Assembly: GCA_946613955.1 (NCBI GenBank)
Contig: CAMOGC010000128.1
Location: 1-5,002 of the forward strand
DNA length: 5,002 nucleotides
Reading direction: 5' to 3'
Source: an uncultured Clostridia bacterium
GTDB taxonomy: Bacteria > Bacillota_A > Clostridia > Christensenellales > Aristaeellaceae
Below are positions 1 through 5,002 of this stretch, piece after piece. The position numbers were made by a program, and so were the translations under genes. Numbering within the stretch: position 1 is the first letter of the stretch; every line of letters starts with the position of its first letter. The notes beneath the pieces were generated by a model that was given only the letters and a program-made list of their open reading frames with translations, ran no database searches and was not told the origin of the DNA.

Positions 1-1
1 A

Positions 2-343
2 ATGAATATACAGATTTTCGGGGCGAAGAAGAGCGCCGACAGCCGGAAAGCGGAGCGCTATTTTAAGGAACGGGGCATCCGGTTCCAGTATATCGACATG
101 AAGGAAAAGGGCATGAGCAAGGGGGAATTCCAGTCCGTCATGCAGGCCGTTGGCGGGCTGGACGCGATGCTGGACCCGGGCTGCCGGGATCAGGAGATGG
201 CGGCGCTGGTCAAATATCTGGCGCCGGAACAGCGGGCGGACAAGGCTTTTGAAAACCAGCAGGTGCTGCGGCTGCCGATCGTACGCAACGGGAAAAAGGC
301 CACCGTCGGATACGCGCCGGAGGTCTGGAAAGGCTGGGAATAA
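2..343 (+). CDS. ArsC/Spx-like thioredoxin-fold protein lacking its redox cysteines
   Basis: This is a complete 113-aa protein of the arsenate reductase (ArsC)/Spx-like family, a small cytosolic thioredoxin fold. The N-terminal strand is followed by G7-A-K-K-S-A-D-S-R-K-A-E, which lines up with the redox loop of the family (CxxC-R-K-A in Spx). The C-terminal R-L-P92-I-V-R holds the cis-proline typical of the fold, followed by an NGKKATVGYAPEVW tail. Family length is about 110-120 aa, so the gene is full length. The start fits the usual family start (MNIQIFG), but the ribosome binding site lies outside the window. Oddly, both loop cysteine positions are serine (S11, S14) and the only cysteine, C61, is outside the loop. 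Thiol-based arsenate reduction or disulfide switching therefore looks unlikely. Despite the family label, I see no arsenic resistance genes nearby. It was probably cotranscribed with the exported-protein gene at 522. Family assignment is confident; function is not. Confidence 0.87.
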   Translation: MNIQIFGAKKSADSRKAERYFKERGIRFQYIDMKEKGMSKGEFQSVMQAVGGLDAMLDPGCRDQEMAALVKYLAPEQRADKAFENQQVLRLPIVRNGKKATVGYAPEVWKGWE

Positions 344-512
344 AGGAGCAGGTGCCGCGGCTGGATCGCGCGGGAAAAAGCCCGCCGCCGGATACGCGCC
401 GGAGGTCTGGAAAGGCTGGGAATAAAGGAGCAGGTGCCGCGGCTGGATCGCGCGGAAAAAAGCCCGCCGCCGGATACGCGCCGGAGGGCTGGAAAAACCG
501 GGAATAAAGGAG
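260..512 (+). repeat. Three tandem copies of a gene 3' end (89+82+82 bp)
   Basis: The segment from codon 87 (Q87) of the ArsC/Spx-like gene through its TAA and the next five bases is present three times: 260-348, 349-430 and 431-512. Copy 1 lies in the gene. Copies 2 and 3 lack 7 bp of copy 1 (near 275-292), so they share a later ancestor. The last 42 nt of copies 1 and 2 (307-348 and 389-430) are identical. Copy 3 differs from copy 2 at only a few positions. Each unit ends in TAAAGGAG, that is, stop codon plus Shine-Dalgarno core. Copies 2 and 3 still encode GYAPEVWKGWE-stop and GYAPEGWKNRE-stop at their ends, but in other frames because 82 is not a multiple of three. No start codon with a usable site drives them, so they look like non-coding relics. 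The fill between 344 and 505 consists entirely of these copies. Confidence 0.95.
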
Positions 513-513
513 G
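507..513 (+). promoter_or_regulatory. Ribosome binding site of the exported-protein gene, from repeat copy 3
   Basis: AAGGAGG stands 8 nt before the ATG at 522. Its first six bases belong to the third copy of the upstream repeat, so the site was originally fused to the stop codon of the ArsC/Spx-like gene (TAAAGGAGG). It supports ATG 522 over the in-frame ATG seven codons later. Confidence 0.85.
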
Positions 514-521
514 TTATCGGA

Positions 522-1967
522 ATGAGAAAGGAAACAAAGGGAATGGCCAGGATTCTCGCGGCGCTGCTGGCTGTGGCGCTGCTGCTGGGCGCGGCGGGCG
601 CCGAGGGAACGGAGGGCCCCCTGACGACCGCCCTGAAGACGGGGACGGAGCTGCTGTTTAACGAATCCAACGTGACGCTGGAGGGGGAGGCGGTGTTCTT
701 CTTCGACGGCGCCCGGTTTAAGACCGCCACCGGCACCTATCAGCAGGACGGGGAGAATTCCATCTGGGATTATCATGTCATGACCCCGAGAATCTCGAGG
801 GAGGATCGGCGCTCTGGCTACACGGTCGTGGCCAACGGCCGGGACATCTTCGTGATGGACGGGTTCTATCCGGGCACCTATGTGGAATGGGAGGACGAGG
901 CGCAGCATACGCTCGTGCGCCGGTCGGTCATGCTGGACCAGATGCTTTCCCTGGTGGAACTTCTCATGAAGGACGCGGACGGGCAGCTTTTTCCCGGCAT
1001 CGGGATGGCCCAGGGGGAAACCGTTTCCATCAGCCTGAAGGGAGAACAGATCCCCGAGACGGTGCAGCGGGCGCTGAACCTTTACGCCCAGGGCTTCCTC
1101 CGGCGGTATTTCTTCGCCAATTATGACACGATTTCCCCGGAGACGGAGGCTGCCATCGAAAACTACATCACCCTGACGCAGGCGATCCTCTATACCACCC
1201 GGGGCTTTACCCTGGAGCAGGTGGATCTGATCGTCGAACGGGACGAAAAGGGACGGCTGACCCATATGGAGGGCGAGGTCGCGGCCACGCTGGACATGGG
1301 AGATAACGGGAAGCATCCCCTGAGCATCACGCTGAAGCTGGACGCGCGGGATTATGGGACGACGAAGGTGGATCCCTTCCGCCCGGAGGACTTCGGCGTC
1401 AGCAGGATTGATCCGGGAGCCGTGGAACCGGCGCCCGGGTACGTGGCTCCGCTGACGGACGAAAAGCTCGCCCAGCTGTGGGGCGGTTTCCGGGACGCCT
1501 GGCAGGCGGCGGGATACGGCACCCTGCCGGAGGAGAGAGGACAGTATGACATCGGCTCCTCCTACGGGGAATACTATGTCGTCTATGACAACGGAAAAAC
1601 GGGCCCGGACCATGTCAGGCTGTCGGGCCGGATGCGGGAGGACGGATTTCTCCTTTATATCCAGGACCAGCTCTACCCGGATTATATCAGCCTGGGCCAG
1701 GAATCCCGGAAATACGCGGATGATCCCGAAAAGCTGAAGGAAGTCGAGGAGAAGCTGCGGGCTTTCCTGGAAAAGGTCAATCCGGAGACTCCGGCGAAGG
1801 AGATCACCTTCGCCGTCAACAGCGAATACGAGATGAACGGGCAGCATTTCCTGGTTCTGGAGGAAAGCCGGAACGGAGAGGTGCCCGGCGATCCCCATAT
1901 CCTGTTCCTCGTTCAGGTGGAGCCGGAATGGAAGATTATGGAATACCTGGCGATTTCCAACGGATAA
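522..1967 (+). CDS. Exported protein of unknown function with a signal peptide
   Basis: This 481-aa protein has a classical signal peptide: basic start (MRK..K..R), hydrophobic core at residues 11-25 and a likely signal peptidase I site after A-G-A27. There is no lipobox cysteine, and the sequence contains no cysteine that I can see. No further membrane segment is evident, so it is probably secreted or wall-associated. Residues about 40-290 are rich in alternating strands (LEGEAVFFFDGARFKTATG; IFVMDGFYPGTYVEW; a strand run at 247-275) with a helical stretch around 136-225, which could suit a LolA-like or similar lipid-binding beta fold. That is inference from pattern only. A proline-rich linker near 297-311 leads to a second domain (312-481) with Y-rich strands, a charged helix at 400-420 and a final strand pair. 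I do not recognise a named family. ATG 522 is chosen for its strong ribosome binding site. A terminator follows 32 nt after the stop codon. Confidence 0.88.
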   Translation: MRKETKGMARILAALLAVALLLGAAGAEGTEGPLTTALKTGTELLFNESNVTLEGEAVFFFDGARFKTATGTYQQDGENSIWDYHVMTPRISREDRRSGYTVVANGRDIFVMDGFYPGTYVEWEDEAQHTLVRRSVMLDQMLSLVELLMKDADGQLFPGIGMAQGETVSISLKGEQIPETVQRALNLYAQGFLRRYFFANYDTISPETEAAIENYITLTQAILYTTRGFTLEQVDLIVERDEKGRLTHMEGEVAATLDMGDNGKHPLSITLKLDARDYGTTKVDPFRPEDFGVSRIDPGAVEPAPGYVAPLTDEKLAQLWGGFRDAWQAAGYGTLPEERGQYDIGSSYGEYYVVYDNGKTGPDHVRLSGRMREDGFLLYIQDQLYPDYISLGQESRKYADDPEKLKEVEEKLRAFLEKVNPETPAKEITFAVNSEYEMNGQHFLVLEESRNGEVPGDPHILFLVQVEPEWKIMEYLAISNG

Positions 1968-1999
1968 GCCGGGAGAACATTCCGGAAGACCGAGCGCTT

Positions 2000-2030
2000 C
2001 GCCCCCGCCGAAGCGGGGGCGCTTTTCTGT
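2000..2030 (+). terminator. Rho-independent terminator of the exported-protein gene
   Basis: A 9-bp perfect GC stem (2000-2008 with 2013-2021, loop CGAA) is followed by GCTTTTCTGTTT-like T-rich sequence. It sits 32 nt after the stop codon at 1967, in the right orientation for the plus-strand gene. On the opposite strand the same stem carries a cUUCGg tetraloop but has no T-tract behind it, so it does not look like a normal terminator for the convergent minus-strand gene. Confidence 0.88.
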
Positions 2031-2036
2031 TTCCGC

Positions 2037-2144
2037 TCAGCGGCCGCCGGTGACGCGCCCGACGATGTTTGCTCATCGCCCGCCGATGAGGCGTACGCCG
2101 ATGCTCGTTCAGCGGCCGCCGGTAACGCGGTCGACGATGACCTG
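2037..2144 (-). repeat. Three in-frame 36-nt copies of a gene 3' end with stop codon
   Basis: Reading the minus strand, the last 11 codons and TGA of the helical-protein gene (2109-2144) are followed by two further 36-nt units, 2073-2108 and 2037-2072, each again ending in TGA. The units encode [15 protein letters not shown], TSIGVRLIGGR-stop and ANIVGRVTGGR-stop. The first and third copies match at 27 of 30 bases over the ATC...TGA core; the middle copy matches the first at 22 of 30 but keeps I, R and the GGR end. The period is a multiple of three, so all stops are in one frame. This array fills most of the gap between the two convergent genes. Confidence 0.92.
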
Positions 2145-2510
2145 GCGGACGAAGGCCAGGGCCGCGTCGGCAACCCAGGTCCGGATGGGTTTTTCCTCCG
2201 AAACCTCCCCCGGATAGAAGGGGGGCAGGCCGTTTTGCGCCGCCAGGCGGTTCAGCAGCCGGATTTCGGAGAGCAGCGCGTTATGGCAGCCCGTCCGCAT
2301 CCGGTCCAGCTCCGGAATTACGGCGCGATACGTTTCGGCGTCCATGGCGCCGGCGGCGTAAAGCTTCCGCCGGATTTCCATTTTGTAGATGGACTGATGG
2401 TATTTTTCAAACGCGTCCAGGGCGCCGACGATGATTTCGATCATCTCCGCGTCGTCCCGGTACAGGCCCAGGAGACGGTTCAGGGTTTCCGTACAGATTT
2501 CGTTTTCCAT
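2109..2510 (-). CDS. Small, mostly helical protein of unknown function
   Basis: This 133-aa protein starts [20 protein letters not shown]. It has no signal peptide or membrane segment and is probably cytosolic. Residues about 7-50 and 57-92 read as amphipathic helices; a segment [13 protein letters not shown] (68-80) looks like a conserved core. A loop around 93-110 ([15 protein letters not shown]) leads to a last helix, [20 protein letters not shown]. It may belong to a clostridial domain-of-unknown-function group (DUF3232 came to mind), but I cannot confirm that. The reading frame stays open back to 2582, but ATG 2510 is preferred because it alone has a strong ribosome binding site, and the preceding 24 codons (MDKKTEKGQ...) look like untranslated leader. 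It converges on the exported-protein gene and diverges from the hydratase gene. Its 3' end and stop codon are duplicated downstream. Confidence 0.8.
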   Translation of the reverse strand: MENEICTETLNRLLGLYRDDAEMIEIIVGALDAFEKYHQSIYKMEIRRKLYAAGAMDAETYRAVIPELDRMRTGCHNALLSEIRLLNRLAAQNGLPPFYPGEVSEEKPIRTWVADAALAFVRQVIVDRVTGGR

Positions 2511-2518
2511 GGCGGGTC

Positions 2519-2525
2519 CCTCCTT
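2519..2525 (-). promoter_or_regulatory. Ribosome binding site that fixes the start at 2510
   Basis: On the minus strand AAGGAGG stands 8 nt before the ATG at 2510. The upstream in-frame ATG at 2582 has no comparable site, so the shorter 133-aa reading is chosen. Confidence 0.82.
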
Positions 2526-2587
2526 CGCTGGCGGATGGGGAAGCAAACGGGCTTCCTGTCCTTTTTCCGTTTTTTTGTCCACAGCGG

Positions 2588-2645
2588 AAGGATTCGACGT
2601 CCGGAAAAAGGAATCCTTTTCAGAATGGAGGACGCCTGTCGAATC
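2588..2645. promoter_or_regulatory. Nested, overlapping inverted repeats in the divergent spacer
   Basis: The 191-bp gap between the divergent genes holds three perfect inverted repeats. AAGGATTC (2588-2595) pairs with GAATCCTT (2611-2618). GATTCGAC (2591-2598) pairs with GTCGAATC (2638-2645), extendable by GTCC (2599-2602) with GGAC (2630-2633). AAAAGG (2606-2611) pairs with CCTTTT (2615-2620) around a 3-nt loop. The first two share bases 2591-2595 and cannot both form as RNA stems. The region may be an operator or a structured leader of the hydratase gene, whose ATG is 56 nt further on. No convincing -35/-10 pair was found for either gene; T-runs at 2562-2566 and 2570-2576 are the only other notable feature of the gap. 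Function is inference. Confidence 0.4.
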
Positions 2646-2686
2646 AGTGCCGGGAGGGCACGGCGGCTTCCCCGGGAGATATGCGC

Positions 2687-2693
2687 AAGGAGG
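2687..2693 (+). promoter_or_regulatory. Ribosome binding site that fixes the hydratase start
   Basis: AAGGAGG stands 8 nt before ATG 2702. An in-frame ATG at 2681 would place this site inside the coding region and has only a weak GGGAG close to it, so 2702 is preferred. The resulting start, [14 protein letters not shown], also looks like a family start. Confidence 0.85.
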
Positions 2694-2701
2694 AAATCGT
2701 C

Positions 2702-5002
2702 ATGGTTCAACTGTATGAGGGTGGGGTTTTTCTGGTCAACGGCACCGAGATTGTTCCCGCGGGGGAGGAGGCCAGGGTTGCCCAGATGACCGGGAAGCCC
2801 GCCGACAGGGAGGCGGCCCGGAAAGGCACCATTGCCTACGGCATCCTGCAGGCGCACAATCAGAGCGGCGATCCGGACAGGCTGGAGATCCGTTTTGACG
2901 CCCTGACCAGCCACGATATCACCTATGTAGGGATTATCCAGACCGCCCGGGCCTCCGGGATGGACAAATTTCCCATGCCCTATGTGCTGACCTGCTGCCA
3001 CAATTCCCTGTGCGCCGTCGGCGGAACGATCAACGAGGACGACCATCTTTTCGGCCTGACCGCGGCCCGGAAATACGGCGGCATCTTTGTCCCGCCCCAC
3101 ATGGCCGTGATTCACCAGTATATGCGGGAGATGCACGCCGGATGCGGCAAGATGATTCTGGGATCCGATTCTCATACCCGATACGGTGCCCTGGGCACCA
3201 TGGCCGTCGGCGAGGGCGGAGGCGAGCTGGACAAGCAGATCCTGGGGGATACGTGGGACAGCGCCTATCCGGGCGTCGTCTGCGTCTATCTGACCGGGCG
3301 GCCGCAGCCCTGGGTCGGGCCGCACGATATCGCGCTGGCCATCTGCGGGGCGGTCTACCGGAACGGATACGTCAAGAACAAGGTCATGGAATTCGTCGGC
3401 CCCGGTGTCAGCAGCATGACCACGGATTTCCGCAACGGCGTGGACGTGATGACCACCGAGACCACCTGCCTCTCCTCCATCTGGCGCACGGATGAGGATA
3501 CCCGCGCCTATCTGGCCGAGCACGGGCGGGAGGAGGATTACCGGCCTCTGAACCCGGCTCCGGTGGCCTATTACGACGGATGCGTCGCCATCGATCTGTC
3601 GGCGGTCAAGCCCATGATCGCCATGCCCTTCCATCCTTCCAACGCGTTTACGATCGACGAGCTGAACGCCAATCTGACGGACATTCTGGCGGAAACCGAG
3701 AAAAAGGCCGCCGAGATTTCCCAGGGGCGGGCGCCCTTCACGATGATGGACAAGGTACAGGACGGGAAGCTCCGGGTGCAGCAGGGCATCATCGCCGGCT
3801 GCGCCGGAGGCAATTATACCAACGTGGTCGAAGCGGCGAATCTGCTGCGGGGCCGGAGCGTGGGAGCCGGGGAATTTACCCTGTCGGTCTACCCCTCCTC
3901 CATGCCCGTTTTCCTGGATCTGAGCCGGAAGGGGACGCTGGCGGATCTGATGGCCGCGGGCGCGGTGATCAAGACGGCGTTCTGCGGCCCCTGCTTCGGC
4001 GCCGGGGACACCCCGAACCACAACGGCTTCTCCATTCGCCATACCACCCGGAATTTCCCCAACCGGGAGGGCTCCAAGCCCGGGCAGGGGCAGATGTCCG
4101 CCGTGGCCCTCATGGACGCCCGCAGCATCGCCGCCACTGCCGCCAACGGTGGGATTCTGACCAGCGCGGAGCGGTTCGCGGAGGCCTTCGGCAACGTTCC
4201 GGCGTATCATTTCGACGCCAGCCCCTATGACCACAGGGTTTACCAGGGCTTCGGAAAGGCGGAACCGGAGGCGGAGCTTTTCTACGGCCCGAATATCAAG
4301 GACTGGCCCGAGCGCCCGGCGCTGCAGGAGAACATCCTGCTGAAGGTGTGCTCCAAGATTCTCGACGAGGTCACGACGACCGACGAGCTCATCCCCTCGG
4401 GAGAAACCTCCTCTTACCGCTCCAACCCGCTGGGGCTGGCGGAATTTACCCTTTGCCGCCGGGATCCCGATTACGTAGGCCGGACCAAGGCCGTGGACGC
4501 GCTGGAGGCCGCGCGGGAGCGGGGCGAGGACGTCATTGCGCTGGAGCCCGGGCTGAAGGAAGTCTTCCGGGTCATTCAGAGCATTCCGGGATCCGAAGCG
4601 GCGCGGCCGGAGGAGATCGAGATCGGCTCCACGATTTACGCCAACCGCCCCGGCGATGGCTCCGCCCGGGAACAGGCCGCCTCCTGCCAGCGGGTCATCG
4701 GGGCCCTGGCCAACATTACCCAGGATTACGCCACCAAGCGCTATCGCTCCAATGTGATGAACTGGGGCATGCTGCCCTTCCATCTGAAGGGTTCGCCGGA
4801 CATTTTCGACGTTGGGGACTATATCTATGTACCCGGTATCCGGACCCTCCTGCGGGAAAACCGGCTGGAGGACATTCCCGCCTATGTGATCCGGGAAGGG
4901 AAAGCCGTGCCCATCACGCTGTATATCAAGGACATGACGGAAAACGAACGGCAGATCGTGGAGGCCGGATGCCTGATCAACTTTAACCGGAACCGGAAGG
5001 AG
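2702..5002 (+). CDS. Aconitase-superfamily hydratase (3' end at window edge)
   Basis: An open frame of 767 codons runs to the window edge without a stop. The protein is a single-chain aconitase-superfamily hydratase, like E. coli YbhJ (about 750 aa) and clostridial proteins named only 'hydratase', so at most a few residues are missing. Such enzymes are cytosolic and add or remove water using a [4Fe-4S] cluster. Expected cluster ligands are present: C367 (IIAGCAGGN) and C428/C431 (AFCGPCFG). Aconitase-like active-site residues can be matched by motif: H71-D72, H100 (TCCHNSL), D156-S-H158 (GSDSHT), R450 and R455 ([10 protein letters not shown]), R573 ([10 protein letters not shown]) and S654-A-R656 ([10 protein letters not shown]). 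The last two lie in or near the swivelling C-terminal domain, here in the order of ordinary aconitases. The sequence differs strongly from true citrate aconitase, so the substrate is open. No citrate or other pathway gene adjoins. Transcription diverges from the gene at 2510. Confidence 0.93.
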   Translation, partial: MVQLYEGGVFLVNGTEIVPAGEEARVAQMTGKPADREAARKGTIAYGILQAHNQSGDPDRLEIRFDALTSHDITYVGIIQTARASGMDKFPMPYVLTCCHNSLCAVGGTINEDDHLFGLTAARKYGGIFVPPHMAVIHQYMREMHAGCGKMILGSDSHTRYGALGTMAVGEGGGELDKQILGDTWDSAYPGVVCVYLTGRPQPWVGPHDIALAICGAVYRNGYVKNKVMEFVGPGVSSMTTDFRNGVDVMTTETTCLSSIWRTDEDTRAYLAEHGREEDYRPLNPAPVAYYDGCVAIDLSAVKPMIAMPFHPSNAFTIDELNANLTDILAETEKKAAEISQGRAPFTMMDKVQDGKLRVQQGIIAGCAGGNYTNVVEAANLLRGRSVGAGEFTLSVYPSSMPVFLDLSRKGTLADLMAAGAVIKTAFCGPCFGAGDTPNHNGFSIRHTTRNFPNREGSKPGQGQMSAVALMDARSIAATAANGGILTSAERFAEAFGNVPAYHFDASPYDHRVYQGFGKAEPEAELFYGPNIKDWPERPALQENILLKVCSKILDEVTTTDELIPSGETSSYRSNPLGLAEFTLCRRDPDYVGRTKAVDALEAARERGEDVIALEPGLKEVFRVIQSIPGSEAARPEEIEIGSTIYANRPGDGSAREQAASCQRVIGALANITQDYATKRYRSNVMNWGMLPFHLKGSPDIFDVGDYIYVPGIRTLLRENRLEDIPAYVIREGKAVPITLYIKDMTENERQIVEAGCLINFNRNRKE

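Noticed and set aside
370..385. GCGGG/CCCGC hairpin in repeat copy 2 as a terminator
   Set aside because: The stem is only 5 bp and is followed by GC-rich sequence without a T-tract.
150..425. Frame ending in the copy-2 tail GYAPEVWKGWE
   Set aside because: It overlaps the ArsC/Spx-like gene out of frame and only picks up the duplicated tail at its end; nothing supports its start.
260..512. CRISPR array or dispersed REP-type element
   Set aside because: The units abut without spacers, are 82-89 bp, and copy 1 is plainly the coding 3' end of the gene, so this is a tandem duplication.
434..661. Small frame from GTG 434 across repeat copy 3
   Set aside because: The GTG is only 3 nt from the AAAGGAG of copy 2, too close for normal initiation, and the frame runs out of phase into the exported-protein gene.
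210..1898. Long minus-strand open frame (562 codons) opposite the exported-protein gene
   Set aside because: It is antisense to a gene with a signal peptide and good ribosome binding site, runs through the tandem repeat array, and its R-, P- and G-rich product resembles no family. Long antisense frames are common in GC-rich coding DNA.
2511..2582. Longer 157-aa form of the minus-strand gene starting at 2582
   Set aside because: No ribosome binding site precedes 2582, whereas AAGGAGG lies 8 nt before ATG 2510.
2681..2701. Upstream in-frame ATG of the hydratase (seven extra codons)
   Set aside because: The strong AAGGAGG lies downstream of it and serves ATG 2702.
2480..4783. Long minus-strand open frame (767 codons) opposite the hydratase
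   Set aside because: The plus strand encodes an unmistakable aconitase-superfamily protein here. The antisense product is low-complexity H/G/R/V-rich and also overlaps the better supported gene at 2109-2510.

Overview
The window looks like a chromosomal stretch of a GC-rich member of the Clostridia, probably a gut or rumen Firmicute. This rests on three things: strong AAGGAGG ribosome binding sites, each exactly 8 nt before its ATG, in front of all three genes whose leaders are visible; GC-rich codon use; and protein families I associate with Clostridia (a Spx/ArsC-like 'arsenate reductase family' protein and a single-chain aconitase-superfamily 'hydratase'). No mobile element, RNA gene or CRISPR array was seen. 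The taxonomic call is inference.

Layout. Positions 2-343 (+) encode a complete 113-aa ArsC/Spx-like thioredoxin-fold protein that has serines where the redox cysteines should be. Its last 27 codons, stop codon and the following Shine-Dalgarno bases are repeated in tandem three times (260-512). The third copy supplies the ribosome binding site of the next gene, a 481-aa exported protein of unknown function (522-1967, +). Removing the two extra copies would leave the two genes only 15 nt apart, so they probably form, or once formed, a tight operon. A strong intrinsic terminator (2000-2030) closes it.

A convergent gene (2109-2510, -) encodes a 133-aa mostly helical protein of unknown function. 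Its 3' end, again including the stop codon, is also in three tandem copies, here of 36 nt and in frame (2037-2144). Between it and the divergent last gene is a 191-bp spacer with nested, mutually exclusive inverted repeats. The last gene (2702 to the window edge, +) encodes an aconitase-superfamily hydratase with all three Fe-S cysteines and the main active-site residues. It is open for 767 codons and probably lacks only its stop codon or a few residues.

The most unusual signal is the pair of independent tandem triplications, each built on the 3' end of a gene and its stop codon, within 2 kb. The genes themselves do not make up a recognisable pathway or defence system, and I did not find a clear new system here.
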